Shown: positions 1 through 9,353, counted from the first letter of the stretch. The stretch: 12,811 nt of DNA from Xylaria sp. FL1777 (GCA_022578965.1 MU401027.1:1-12811), one strand, 5' to 3'. The notes: generated by a model not told the origin, from the sequence alone. Numbers and translations are program-made.

Positions 1-628
1 ATAAAAACAAATATTAGTATAAAAAGTTAAATAATAAACAATTTATAAAATAAACTTTTAAAGGTATACTAAAAAAATATTTAAAAAACAAAAATACTAA
101 ATAGCATTATGTAAATAAACTTTACTTAATAACTAATAAAACTAGATTTAAGTTATACTACTAAAAACAAAAAGTTAAAAATTAAGTTTAAGAATTTTAA
201 AAACTTTTAAAACTAATAACGTATTAAAATAATAAATTTTAGTACTTTTATTAGTTACTTTTATTAAAAGAAAAACAGTAATAAAAAAAGAAAAATTAAA
301 TAGTAGTAATAAAAAAAAATTAATATTAACGCTAGTATTATAAAGCAAACTAGTTGCTTTAACTTAAAAAATAGCTTAAATATTAAACGTTATAACTTTT
401 AAACTAGTATAAATATTAGCTATAGTAATTAAAGCAATAATAATATTTATTACTATAATAATAAATTAAAGCTTTAAATAAATAATTATATTATAATTAA
501 TATTAATATTATTATTAGTAAACTTAACGCTTATTTTTATTATTATTATACTTAAAGTAATAACTTAAAATAAAAAACTTAACTTTTTATTATTATTATT
601 ACTTTTATTATTAAAATTATTTATAATG
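1..628 (+). other. leader / gag N-terminal part, unresolved
   Basis: No protein motif, RNA gene or LTR-like repeat could be recognised in this stretch. It is A-rich with TTA/TAT runs around 430-620. Its place upstream of the gag core suggests the leader and the gag N-terminus. It does not resemble the proposed 3' LTR, which argues that the 5' LTR is outside the window. Confidence 0.4.
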
Positions 629-1215
629 TTAAAAATACTAAACATTAAAAGTTTTAAACTTACTGCTTTAAAGCTTTATAATAAATTTATAAATATAAAA
701 GCTTTTTTAATTTATGCTAAATTTTATTTAAAATAGCACTTTATTATTATTATAAAAAAAAATTAAAAAGTAATAATTACTTTATAATTCTTGTTAAAAA
801 AAGTATTAAAATAGTTTTAACTTATTTTAAAAGATTTTTTAAAAGCTAATAAATTAACTAACTTTAAGCTAAAAATAAAAAAGATTTTTAAAGATTACAT
901 TTAGTTTAAAAATTAAATAAAAGTATTATTTAAAAATACTTAAAAAATAAAACATATAAAAAAAGTATTTTATTGCTTAAAATAAATAAAAGCAGCAATA
1001 AATTACATTATAAAATTTAAATAATTAGCAGTAATTTTAAAATTACTTAAGCTTATATTGTTTTATTTATTTTATAGTAAACTTAAAACTTAAGTTTAAA
1101 ACAAACTATATAAAATAAATAAATTAACAAAAATTAATATATATATTAATATAGCTATTATAATTAATTAATAATTATTTAATTAGTACTTTAAAACTAA
1201 AAAAACTAGAAAAAA
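629..1215 (+). pseudogene. gag: gag (retrotransposon capsid domain), decayed
   Basis: Gag forms the virus-like particle in which the retrotransposon RNA is copied. In frame 2 the translation follows the usual fungal gag core. An FLxYAKFYL-like stretch lies near 701-730. A stretch like KVLKxFxLILKDFL leads into KLTNF and KxIFKDY around 790-890. An FKxLAVILK segment is near 1019, and a YINIAIIIN-like segment near 1140-1170 matches the YInmAIkIDdRL motif that closes many gag domains. Gln codons appear as TAA/TAG, and Asp as Asn. No CCHC zinc knuckle could be read with confidence downstream, because Cys and His codons are prime RIP targets and the frame there is uncertain. The start codon is unknown. 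Antisense to its 3' end is an open frame at 1175-1456 that I regard as a by-product of A-rich sequence. Confidence 0.72.
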
Positions 1216-2640
1216 CAAAAAAAAGAATACTTAAAAAAGTATTAAATAAAAATTTAAGCAAATTAATAAAATTTAAAAATAATAATTTTAAGATATATTT
1301 AAAGTTAAATATTATAACTATAAAAAAAAAAAATACTTTTAAAGATAATATTAATTCAAAAAAAAGAACAGAAAAAAAAGCTATAAAAAAAAAAAGATTT
1401 TTTAATTTAAAAAAAAAGTATAAGTTATAAAAGTTTAAAACAATAAAAAACAACAAAGCAATTTAAAAAATATGTTTTTAAAGCAAAAGTATAAAATTGC
1501 TATTTTAAGTTAAAACAAAAGTGCTATACTAAATAAATTTAAATGCTTTATTTATATAAGTTAAAATAAATAAACATATAAATATTATTTAAAAGTTTTA
1601 TAGTTATTAAAACAAATTATAAAAAAATATATTTATTATATAAATAATTAAAGTTATTTAATATATAACTTAAAAAAATAGTTTAATTAAAAGTAATAAA
1701 TAATAAAAAGTAATAAGTTAATATAGTTAGCAAACTTATAAAACTATAAAAACTTTAAACTATTAAAGCTTAAAATATAGCTTAAAAAAAGTTATGTTTA
1801 AAAAAATAAAACTATAACTATAAATAATATAATTATTAAACTAATTATAAATTATTAAAATATTTAATTGCTAAATAAACTTAAAAAAATAAAACTTATA
1901 AAACTTTAAAGCAAAAATAAATAAAATTAAAAGCTATAAAAAATACTACAAAAAAAGAATTAATAAAAATAAATAAAGTATTTTTATAGCTTAAACTGCT
2001 TTAAATATAATAAAATAAAAAAACATTAATAGTAAGCATAAAAACTAATATGTTTTAAAAATTAAAGCTAATAATTTAATTAATTACTAAAAGTTATTAT
2101 TATAATAAAACTATAATAAAAAACAATAATAATATTTTATGCTTAAAAGATTTAAAATATAATAAAATATTATAAAATTGCTATATAATATATTATTGCT
2201 ATTAATATTTACTTAATAAACTAAAAAATAATTAGTTTTTTAAACAAATTGCAAAAATAAAAATATAGAATTTTTACAAATTAAAGGAGTTAATTATAAC
2301 TATAGTTTATTATAAAAATTTATAAAAATTTATAATATTTAAAAAAAATTTTAATTATACTTATAATATTATTTTAAAAAAATATAAAAATAACTACTAT
2401 AAATATTACTAGCTAATTAAAGCATAATTATATTAAAAAATAGTTATTAAAAGCAAAAAAGCTTAAAAATTATAATTTAAAGCTTAACTAAAAGCAAAAA
2501 CAAAATAAAGCGTAATAATATTTAAAGTATAAAATAAAACAAGCATTTAAATATTTTATAAAAAGAATTAAAAAATAAAATAAGCACTTATTAAAAAAGC
2601 AATAAGTAGCTAAAAAAACTAAAGCTTTACGTAAAGTTTA
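1216..2640 (+). other. gag C-terminus to protease stretch, unresolved
   Basis: About 1.4 kb lies between the gag core and the protease. It is very A-rich and Lys-rich in translation (for example 1195-1430 and 2440-2620), as expected for a gag nucleocapsid or linker region after G-to-A change. I found no zinc knuckle, no retropepsin D-[ST]-G-A and no other recognisable motif. The flanking gag and protease motifs share frame 2, so the element may have had a fused gag-pol reading frame or a simple readthrough, but compensating indels cannot be excluded. Confidence 0.4.
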
Positions 2641-3000
2641 ATATAATAACTAGTAAAACTAATTTAAAGTTAAACTTATATATTAAAAAAAAAAGTATAA
2701 TATTTTAATTAATTTAAAAATATAAGCTAATATAATTTTACTTAAAGTAGCAAAACAAAATAAAATTTTTTAAAAATACAAGCAAAAATTTTAAAAAATT
2801 AAAAGATTTAATAAAAGTACTTTTAGTTATAATAACAATTATATATTTAAAAAAACCAAACTTTTTAATATATTTATATAAAAATACAAAAAATAAATTA
2901 TATTAAATATTGCTAATATATTTAATTATAATATTATTTTAGGAATACTATAGCTAAAAACTAGCAACTTTTTAATCTAATAAAAAGCAAAAACTATTAA
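2641..3000 (+). pseudogene. retropepsin (aspartic protease), decayed
   Basis: The Ty3/gypsy protease is an aspartic peptidase that cuts the gag-pol polyprotein. At 2927-2965, frame 2, the translation reads YNIILGIL, stop, LKTSN. This matches the conserved C-terminal retropepsin motif YDxILGxPWLxxxNP, with Asp now Asn, Pro now Leu and Trp now a stop. The catalytic D-[ST]-G-A triad should lie roughly 80-90 codons upstream, but I could not place it. The left limit is therefore a guess from typical domain length. The motif sits directly before the reverse transcriptase in the same frame, which supports the call. Confidence 0.6.
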
Positions 3001-3119
3001 TTAAAAAAGTAAAAAATAAAGCAAAAAAATCAGAAAAATTGCAAAAGAAATTCTAAACAAAATATTAAAAGTATATTATAAATTTTATAAACTATTTAAA
3101 AAAAAAGAAAAAAAAGAAC

Positions 3120-3860
3120 TTCTTAAATATAGCTTATAAAATTATTACATTTTTATTAAAGAAAAATATTAATTAAAGCTTTATTAAATATATTATATAA
3201 GCTTAAATAAAATAAACGCTTTATAAAAATATATTTAAAAAAACTTAGCAAAAGGATTATTAAAAAAGTTTTAGTTATTTGCTAAATATTTTATAGTATT
3301 AATACTTAAAATAAAAAATAAAAAATAACTAATTAATAAAAAAAAAAAACTAATATAGCAAATAGTAGTTAATTATTAATTATTAAACGTAATTATTATT
3401 ACAAATAAATACTTTTTTATTTTGCTAGTAACTATAAAAGAAAACATTAGCTAAATAAAATAGTTTATAATAATTAATATTTTAAATAAATATTATGCTA
3501 TTAAAATAGCTAAAAAAAAAAAATAAAAAACTGCTATATAAATAATATATAAACTATATAAATATATAGTTATGCTATAAAAACTATAAAATATATTAGC
3601 TAGTTTTTAATATATAATAATAATAATTTTATAAAAGTTTTTAAATAAGTTTATGTTTATTTATTTAAATGATATTTTAGTTTATTTTAAAACACTAAAA
3701 AAACATAAAAAATATATAATTTAAGTATTAAAAATATTTAAACAAGCAAAATTACAACTTAATATAAAAAAATATATATAGCATACATAAAAAATCAACG
3801 TTTTAAAATTTATAATTACTTTAAAACAAATATAAATTTAATAGTTAAAAATTAATATAG
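3120..3860 (+). pseudogene. reverse transcriptase (Ty3/gypsy), decayed
   Basis: RT copies the element RNA into DNA inside the particle. Frame 2 is read without an indel. Landmarks in order are: the N-terminal SLNKINAL and NLAKGLLKK stretches (about 3200-3270, family form SLxExxAL and NLxKGfIRxS); VNYxxLN at 3368-3388 (family VDYRxLN) followed by ITNKYFF (family iTiKNrYPLP); IKIA and KTA at about 3500-3535; VM at 3569-3574 leading to NxxASF at 3590-3607 (family VMPxGLxNAPasFQ); and IYLNDILVYF at 3659-3688, the YLDD catalytic box with its first Asp changed to Asn. KTLKKHKKY follows directly, then a VLK helix and the KLQLNIKK stretch near 3755, all in the usual places. Stops fall at former Gln and Trp positions. 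The length is normal and the enzyme is dead. Confidence 0.92.
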
Positions 3861-3989
3861 TATAAAATTAAAAAATATTTAACTTAGCTATTGTTATAAA
3901 TATATAATAAGCATTAAAATTTTTAAACTATGTTTAAATGTTAATTTAAAACTTTAAAAAAATAACATTTTATTTTATAAAGTATATAA

Positions 3990-4330
3990 AAAAGAAATAT
4001 AAAAAAAAATCCTTTTTAATTTTAAAGAAAGCTTAAAAAGCTTTTAAAAAACTAAAACTAAAAGTTATTTTTAACTTTATAATTAAACTACTTAATTTAT
4101 AAAAAAAAAAAAGCTAAAAATAAATGCTTTAAATAGTATAATTATAAAAGTTTTAAAACAACTAAAAAACAATAAAAAATAGCACTTAGTAGTTTATTAC
4201 TTTAAAACACTATAAAATGTAGCATTATAATACTTTATATATAATAAAGAACTACTTGTAATTATTATAGCACTTAAAAAGTAAAAACTATTTTTTATAA
4301 AAATTATAAAGCTAATTAAGATTTATTTAA
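3990..4330 (+). pseudogene. RNase H domain of pol, decayed, with a frame shift
   Basis: RNase H removes the RNA strand during reverse transcription. Frame 2 carries the lead-in KSFLILKKA-x-KAFKKLK at 4007-4060 (family PFxWtxEaqxAFexLK). The frame then changes. NALNSIIIKVLKQ at 4123-4161 (family DASnyaiGavLsQ) and VVYYFKTL at 4189-4212 (family PVaYySkkL) read in frame 1, as does NKELLVIIIALK at 4243-4278 (family DKELLAIvxalkeWR). The switch lies in or just after a run of twelve A at 4101-4112, so a one-base slip there is the likely cause. Copy B starts (12811) at the position equal to 4278. Confidence 0.85.
4101..4112 (+). other. A12 run at the frame change inside RNase H
   Basis: Upstream pol motifs read in frame 2 and downstream motifs in frame 1. 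The homopolymer between them is the most economical site for the indel. It could be a real replication slip or a sequencing error. Confidence 0.5.
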
Positions 4331-4689
4331 ATTATTAAAACTTAATAAAATTTATAACTATATAAAAAATTATTAAACAACATAAAAATTAAATGGTTTT
4401 TTTTTTTAAGTTTAATTTTAAAATATATTATATTAAAAAAAAAAAAAACATTTAAGCAAACATATTTAGTTAATAAAGTTAAAAAGGATTTAAAGTTTTA
4501 AAAAAAAACATTTAAGTATTATATTTTTAAAAAAATAAAAGCTTAAAAATTAAAGTTATACTTAAAAATTTTATAAATATATAATTATAATAAGCTTATA
4601 ACTTAAAAAAATTAGCATAACTATAAAAATATAAAGAATTAAAAAATAACAAGCTAATATATAAACATAAGGTTTATTTACTAGAATTT

Positions 4690-5200
4690 TTATAAAACAA
4701 GTTTATTAAGGAATTTTATGAACATTTATTATATAAATACTAAAAAGCAACAAAAATAGTTTAATAATTATAAAAAAAGTACAATTTTTTAAAACTATAA
4801 AACATAGTTAAATTTATTATAAAAAAGTGCAATATTTATAATAAAGCTAAAGTAGCTTAATATAAGTTTTATAAACTGCTATAATTTATATAAATACTTA
4901 AATAAGCATAGTATACTATTGCTTAAAATTTTATTATAGTATTACTTTTATTAACTAATTTAGTTATAAAAGTATAATATAATAAAATATAGGTTATTAT
5001 TAATAGATTTATTAAGTATGTTTATTTTTTACTGTTTAAAAAAAATGCAATAGTTAAATAATTTGTATATGCTTTTATATGCTAATATTTAAATAAGTAT
5101 AAGCTATTAAAAAAAATTGTTTTAAACTAAAATAAATTATTTATTTTTAAGTTTAAAACTAGCTTTTTTAAACTTATTAATATTAAATTAAAGTTTTTAA
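4690..5200 (+). pseudogene. integrase HHCC zinc finger and start of catalytic core, decayed
   Basis: Integrase inserts the cDNA into the genome. In frame 1 the N-terminal HHCC finger is visible. The two His positions are TAT 4717-4719 and TAC 4738-4740 (both now Tyr, seven residues apart as in the family). The Cys pair is TGC 4828-4830 (kept) and TAT 4837-4839 (now Tyr), in the setting KKCNIYNKAK (family kkCdiCnkaK). The core begins with the W-D-F box: stop, AAT 4927-4929, TTT, so the first catalytic Asp is now Asn. RFIKYVYF at 5005-5028 matches DRlTKyaxF. The second catalytic Asp is AAC 5125-5127, after KKIV (family PkxIVSDR). Confidence 0.92.
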
Positions 5201-5815
5201 TTATTTACTACTTATAAACAAATAAACAAACAAAAAAACTAAACTAAATATTAAAACAATATTTATAAAGTTATATTAACTATTAATAAAACAATTAAGT
5301 AAAACTATTATTAATAGTATAAATTTTATATAATATATTAATAAATAAAAATATAAATATATTTTTATATAAAGCTATTTATAAATAGCAAGCAACTACT
5401 AAAAAACAAAAAAAAACATTAATAAAAATACTTGCTATTTTAATTATAGCACTTTAAGTAAAAACTATTATAATAAAAATTAAAACGCTATAAGCTAAAT
5501 TATAACTATGCTTTTAATTTTTATAATAATAAATGTTAGTATATTATAATAAAAAACGAACTAAAGAACTAATTTTTAAGAAAAAAAACAAGGTTTATTT
5601 GCTATAATAAAAATAAAATATAAATATTAATATTTTTTAAATTAAAACAAAACAACTAAGCAATAAATTAAAATTTAAAAAACTTAGCTTTTTTAAAATT
5701 AAAAAAGTTATTTTACTTATTAATTATAAACTATTATTATTAAAAAATATATAAATTTATTTTATTTTTTATATTTTTTTACTAAAATTAGCATTTATTA
5801 AAACATTTATTAAAA
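5201..5815 (+). pseudogene. integrase core end and GPY/F-like C-terminal module, decayed
   Basis: Still in frame 1, TNKQTKKLN at 5218-5244 matches TDGQTERlN. The catalytic Glu codon is AAA at 5233-5235 (now Lys), exactly 36 codons after the second Asp, which gives the D-35-E spacing. LKQYL and SYINY follow (family LEqYLRxYiNYqq). The C-terminal module shows VYYNKKRTK and KVYLL near 5535-5610, then KFKKLSFFKIKKVI near 5671-5712 (family DfKklGPFkIkkvig, the GPY/F motif). NYKLLL and an IYFIFYIFLL stretch at about 5752-5785 (family HPVFHvSLL) close it. The reading frame is free of indels for more than 1 kb, so decay here is by base substitution only. Confidence 0.9.
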
Positions 5816-5844
5816 CATAACTAAAAATAAAAATAAATTAAAAT

Positions 5845-6012
5845 GTTTATAAAGTTAAAAGTATACTAGATTTTTATTAAAATAATAGTAACTTAAAGTA
5901 TTTTATTAAATAAAAAAAATACTTATATGTTAATAATACTTAAAAACTTAAAAAATACTTAAAAACTATTAAAGTAGTTATAAATTAGTTTTATTGTTAA
6001 TATTTTAATTGC
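5845..6012 (+). pseudogene. C-terminal chromodomain of pol, decayed
   Basis: In chromoviruses a chromodomain fused behind the integrase binds methylated histone H3 or related marks and steers insertion into heterochromatin. Frame 1 reads VYKVKSILDF at 5845-5874 (family eYeVExILdhR), then LKYFIK, stop, KKY near 5890-5920 (family lxYLVKWkgY). NNT, stop, KLKKYLKT follows near 5930-5970 (family nTWEPxexLkxa), and a final stretch ends in a C-stop pair near 6000. The aromatic cage Trp codons are now stops. It follows the integrase tail with no frame change. The same domain, with different substitutions, is present in copy B. Confidence 0.85.
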
Positions 6013-6659
6013 TTAAAACTAAAAAAAAAAAGTTAATTTTAAAAAAAACGCTTAAGAAATTTTAATTAAACTTAGATAAAGCAGCTTGCGTTGCTTTAGC
6101 TTGCTTTTTTTATTATTTTTGCTTTTTTACTAGCGCTTTTTGTTTTTTTTTAATGCGTTTTATTTTGTTTAGTTTATTTAAGAACTAAAGCTTTTGCTAA
6201 ACTATTTTAATACTTTTTGCTTTTAAAAAACGTTTTTGTATATAAAGCTAAGCTAATTTGCTTAAAAGAAAATTAAAGCTATTTTAAGCTTGTTTTAATT
6301 TTTTTTAAACTAAAAATAGCTGTTATTTTGCTTGCTTTTTTTTTTCTTTAAAATAATAATGTTTAAAAACTATAATATTAATTAAATTAATTAAAACTTT
6401 TAATCTATTATAAAAATAACTAATATATATGTATTTAAAATAATAAAACATATTATTTGTTATTTTATATATTAGTAATTAATTAAAGCAGCAAAAATAA
6501 AGCATAACTTTATAGCTAGTAAAATTAATAAAAAAGGCAAAAATAAGTTTTTGCTTTATTTTAAATAAGCAGTTAGTTTTTTTAATGCGCTTTAATATTA
6601 TAACATATAAAAAAAAAAAAAAGAAAAAATATTTATAGAAAATTATTAAAATAATAATT
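6013..6659 (-). other. non-pol segment between chromodomain and polypurine tract, copy A
   Basis: This is about 650 bp downstream of pol. The plus strand, A-rich through gag-pol, turns T-rich at about 6075-6360, so the minus strand becomes A-rich. The minus-strand translation there is rich in Lys, Gln, Leu and Ala (for example QKRFLKAKS, LNKLNKIKRIKKKQKALVKK), like a charged helix, with interrupting TAA/TAG. The matching part of copy B (about 10680-11010) shows the same flip. Stop density is not below chance for such composition, so an antisense gene is only a possibility. From 6370 to 6660 nothing else is recognisable. Confidence 0.4.
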
Positions 6660-6677
6660 CTAGAAAAAAAGAAATAA
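6660..6677 (+). other. candidate polypurine tract, copy A
   Basis: A purine-rich run (AGAAAAAAAGAAATAA) ends where the proposed 3' LTR begins. Copy B has AAAAAAAAGAAAATAA in the equivalent place, directly before TGTTA. Position and conservation fit the plus-strand primer site of a retrotransposon. Confidence 0.45.
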
Positions 6678-7034
6678 TATTACAAAATTAGTATTAAAAT
6701 AGCTTTTAAAGCAGTTTAATGCTTTTATATATATTTTGCACTTTTTTTTTTGCTAGCTAAAGCTAAAGTTACGTAACAATTTATTTAGCTTACTAAGCTT
6801 ATAGTAATTTAAAGCTTATTAAGCTTATAGTAATTTAATATTTATTAAACTTGCAATAATTTAAAAAAAGTTACTACTTTTTTTATTTTTTTTTTGTTTA
6901 TATAATTATGCACTTTTTATATTTAGTTATTTATTTAGTTCTAGTTTTTTAGTTATTAATTTTTTATAACTACTAAGCACTAATATATTTATTACTTTTA
7001 ATTTTTTAAAACTTTTATTAATGTATAATATATT
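6678..7034 (+). repeat. candidate 3' LTR, copy A
   Basis: The start is placed at TATTACAAAA, which equals TGTTATAAAA in copy B, so the ancestral start would be TG as in normal LTRs. The end is placed where similarity to copy B stops, just after TTATTAATGTATAATA. No terminal CA is visible. About 357 bp is a normal LTR length. It contains a 26-bp tandem repeat. A matching 5' LTR is not in the window, so the LTR call rests on position, polypurine tract and comparison of the two copies. Confidence 0.45.
6788..6865 (+). repeat. 26-bp tandem repeat, three units, in LTR of copy A
   Basis: Units are 6788-6813, 6814-6839 and 6840-6865. The first two differ by few bases and share TTAAGCTTATAGTAATTTA-like sequence (first unit CTAAGCTT). 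The third is more diverged (TTAAACTTGCAATAATTTA). Short direct repeats are common in the U3 part of LTRs. Copy B has a different repeat here. Confidence 0.8.
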
Positions 7035-7336
7035 GTATTACTTAAGCTAACAGCTTATTAGTTATGCTAGTTTTTATCTTTTATATATATAAGTAAAAAC
7101 CGTGCTTATAAGTTAAAAGCAAGCTATAAGCAGCTTATTTTTTTTTTAGTAGCTAAGTAAAAACATTCTGTATTTACTTTTAAGTTGCACTAGTTTTGCT
7201 ACAATTTTATTAAGTGCTTTGCTTTTTATTTTTTTGCTTTTAGGTTATTTGCTTACTTATATTATATTATTAATTAAATGTATGCATTTTTACGTAGTTA
7301 TTTTATAGTTCTTTTTTCTTTGTATTTTTTTTGCTT

Positions 7337-7506
7337 TATAGTTTGCTTGCTTTAGTATTGCTGCTTACTTTGTGCTACTTATAGCAGTTTTTTTAGTTTT
7401 AGTACTTATTTAACTAAGTATGCTGCTTTTTTTTTTTAATTTTTTTTTAAACCTTTTTTTATTGTATTACTAATGCATTATAGTTTGTTTGCTTTAGTAT
7501 TACTGC
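7337..7506. repeat. 28-bp direct repeat, two copies 142 bp apart
   Basis: Copies at 7337-7364 and 7479-7506 begin TATAGTTTG and end TTTAGTATTRCTGC. They differ at two positions, both C/T or G/A. The offset of 142 bp is not a multiple of three. A related 20-bp core occurs on the other strand in copy B at 10717-10736. Confidence 0.75.
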
Positions 7507-7532
7507 TAGCTTTTTGCTATACTAGTTTTTTT

Positions 7533-7566
7533 ATAACTAAGTTATAACTAAGTTATAAGCAAAGTT
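7533..7566 (+). repeat. 11-bp tandem repeat, three units
   Basis: ATAACTAAGTT occurs at 7533-7543 and again at 7544-7554. An altered third unit (ATAAGCAAAGTT) follows. No function is implied. Confidence 0.7.
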
Positions 7567-8856
7567 AATTGCTTATTATTTCTTAGTTTGCTTTTTATAT
7601 ATTTATTTTTTAAGCTACTTTTATGCTTTTTATAGTAAGCTTACTAAGTAAGCATAGCTTATAAATAGCTTATATATTAAGCAATATAAAGTAGCAATAA
7701 GTAATAAATTACTTTATTTAGTTATTTATGCTAATTTTTTCCTTTTTTAACTATTAATTTTACTACTTTTATTATTATTACTACTATGTGCTTAGTTTAC
7801 GCTTGCTTTAATATATTAAAGTGCTTAGTTCGTAATATAATTAGTTGCTAATATGTTATAATTATATAAAAATTTACTTTGCTATAACTATTATGCTTTT
7901 TATAGTACGTATTTATAACTAGCTTAGCTTAAGTATATATGCTAACTAGTATTAAGCTTATATATTTAAAATTATAAGTTATTTTGCTGCAGTTTTTATT
8001 AGTTATTTAATTTATAATATTAAATAAAATAACTAATAGTTTGTTATTATATAGTTTAAGCTTTTATAACTGCTTATTGTTATGCTTTTTTGCTATAATG
8101 CTAATTTTTAAAATAAAAGTAAGTACTTTAGTGCTTTATGCTAAAGTATTATTAATAGCTTTAAAATTTATATTTATTAAGTATGCTAAAATGCTTAAGC
8201 TATACTATTATTATATTGCTTATATTATAGTAATATATTATGCACTTTTTATTGCTGTTTTTTTTATGTTAATTATATAAAAATATTAATAACTTTTATG
8301 TTTATAATATTACTAGCAAGTTTATTAAGTGCTTATAATATAAAAAAAGCAAAGTAAGCGCTAAAAGTAATAGTTATAATTTTATAAATACTTTTAATTA
8401 TATTAGTGTTTATATGTTTTTAAGCTTTACTTTATGCTTATTTTAACCGTTAAAGTTTTTTTAATTTTAAGTACTACTAATAATTTCTTAGCTTAAAAAA
8501 GTTAATAAAGAACTTTAATTGTTTATTAAAGCTTATATAGCTATATATTGTTTTTATACTAATAAAAATATTTAAGCTATACTTATAGCTAATATGCAAC
8601 TTTAAGTTATAATTAAAAAAGCAAAAAAAGCTGCAACAAGTAAAAAAGCTAAAAGTTTTATATAAATAAACTAGTTAAAAAGTGTTTATATAACTTTTAA
8701 AGGTTAGCATTATTATATATTTAGTAGCTAAAAGTTTTAGTAAAATTTTAATGTTTAATGCTTAATAAAGTTGCTTAATTGCTTTGTTTTTTTATAATAT
8801 ATGCTTTTTAACTTTTGTAGTTTTATATTTATAATTTTGTATTGCTATTTTTAGTA

Positions 8857-9225
8857 CTTTATTGTATTATGCTTTACTTTAAAGTTTATAAACGTAAGCT
8901 TATAATAAGCAGCTTTTTTAAAACTATAAGTAATAAATAGCTTTATAACAGCTGTTTTAGCTTTTGCTCCGTAATTATAGTAAACTTTTTTTAGCTTAAA
9001 GAAAAGCTAGTATTAATGCTTAGCTATTTTTGCTTTATGTTTAAAAGCCTTTATTTCTGTGTTTTTATAGCTGCTTATAACTTAATTAGTTCTTTAGCTA
9101 CGTTATAATAGCTAAGCCTCCTTATATTTAAAACTTATTTGGCTATTTTACGTGCTTTTTTTAGGTCGCGCAATAACCGGTAGCCTAGTTAAAAATTTGT
9201 TTGCTCTTTTAGTGTACTGCAGGTG
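8857..9225 (-). pseudogene. unidentified decayed reading frame, less mutated than its surroundings
   Basis: On the minus strand, from about 9090 down to 8857, one frame runs with few stops. It includes KNTEIKAFKHKAKIAKH, then two stops separated by Tyr (possible former Gln codons), then LFFKLKKVYYNYGAKAKTA and ITYSFKKAAYYKLTF before a stop at 8857-8859. Residue use is mixed rather than the plain Lys/Asn/Ile/Leu of the AT-rich shadows, and G+C including CpG is higher (9160-9185). This suggests real former coding sequence. I do not recognise the family. It adjoins the TIR element at 9226 but lies outside it. Confidence 0.3.
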
Positions 9226-9353
9226 ATTAATGTATAATAATAAAAGTACTTTAAAAACCTTTTTAACGGACTACTGTTAAAAATCCTATTATTACCTACA
9301 AATTAAAACCTTAAAAGCAAACCTGTTATATTAATATATAACAAGTTTGTTAT
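9226..9353 (+). repeat. left terminal inverted repeat of the TIR element
   Basis: It pairs with 9909-10036 reversed. By eye 22 of 128 positions differ and all are transitions. In 20 of them this arm has A or T where the other has G or C, so this arm has taken nearly all the decay. A 33-nt block (9265-9297), starting AACGGACTACTGTT and ending TTATTACCT, is identical in both arms. An 18-bp hairpin, GTTATA-6-TATAAC, lies at 9325-9342. Confidence 0.85.

Larger units (their letters stand above)
1..7034 (+). mobile_element. Ty3/gypsy chromovirus copy A, RIP-degraded
   Basis: This is a retrotransposon relic whose domains run gag, protease, reverse transcriptase, RNase H, integrase, chromodomain. 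That order (integrase after RNase H) is the Ty3/gypsy order, and the C-terminal chromodomain places it among chromoviruses. Gag, protease and RT motifs all read in frame 2. From about 4110 to 6012 everything reads in frame 1. The damage is nearly all C-to-T and G-to-A on the coding strand, with many TAA/TAG stops at former Gln, Arg or Trp codons, so the element cannot encode protein. A 3' LTR is proposed near 6678. No 5' LTR is seen, so the left boundary probably lies before base 1. The right boundary is set by where similarity to copy B stops. The family is certain; the exact ends are not. Confidence 0.9.
7035..8856 (-). other. T-rich spacer, possible decayed minus-strand gene, unidentified
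   Basis: This stretch is not shared by the two gypsy arms. The plus strand is strongly T-rich, so an ancestral gene, if any, would read on the minus strand. At about 7140-7365 the minus strand reads AAILKQANYKAKKIQRKKNY and later ALNKIVAKLVQLKSKYRMFLLSY with few stops. An A/V-ILKQ-x-NY motif recurs about 142 bp upstream on that strand. I do not recognise the family. An open plus-strand frame at 8041-8280 (79 codons) is Leu/Tyr/Ile-rich with no motif, and I take it as chance. The only other structure seen is short repeats. Confidence 0.3.

Noticed and set aside
1..120. 5' LTR at the window start
   Set aside because: No similarity to the proposed 3' LTR (6678-7034) and no primer binding site seen.
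1175..1456. Open frame of 93 codons on the minus strand
   Set aside because: It is antisense to the A-rich end of gag. The Phe/Leu/Ile-rich product merely mirrors poly-A tracts. No motif or supporting context.
1480..1620. CCHC zinc knuckle of gag near the Cys codons at 1474-1600
   Set aside because: No frame gives the C-x2-C-x4-H-x4-C spacing, even allowing for Cys and His to Tyr changes.
6788..6865. CRISPR-like array (also the 38-bp repeats at 10199-10320)
   Set aside because: The units are head-to-tail without unique spacers and sit inside a proposed LTR. They are ordinary minisatellite repeats.
7040..7600. Fot1/pogo-type transposase C-terminus on the minus strand, suggested by a KKIQRKK-like stretch
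   Set aside because: The resemblance rests on one short Lys-rich motif. No DDE residues or DNA-binding domain could be found in the spacer.
8041..8280. Open frame of 79 codons on the plus strand
   Set aside because: It starts at TTG, is rich in Leu, Tyr, Ile and Phe, has no recognisable motif and lies in T-rich RIP-type sequence. The opposite strand is almost as open. It is likely chance.
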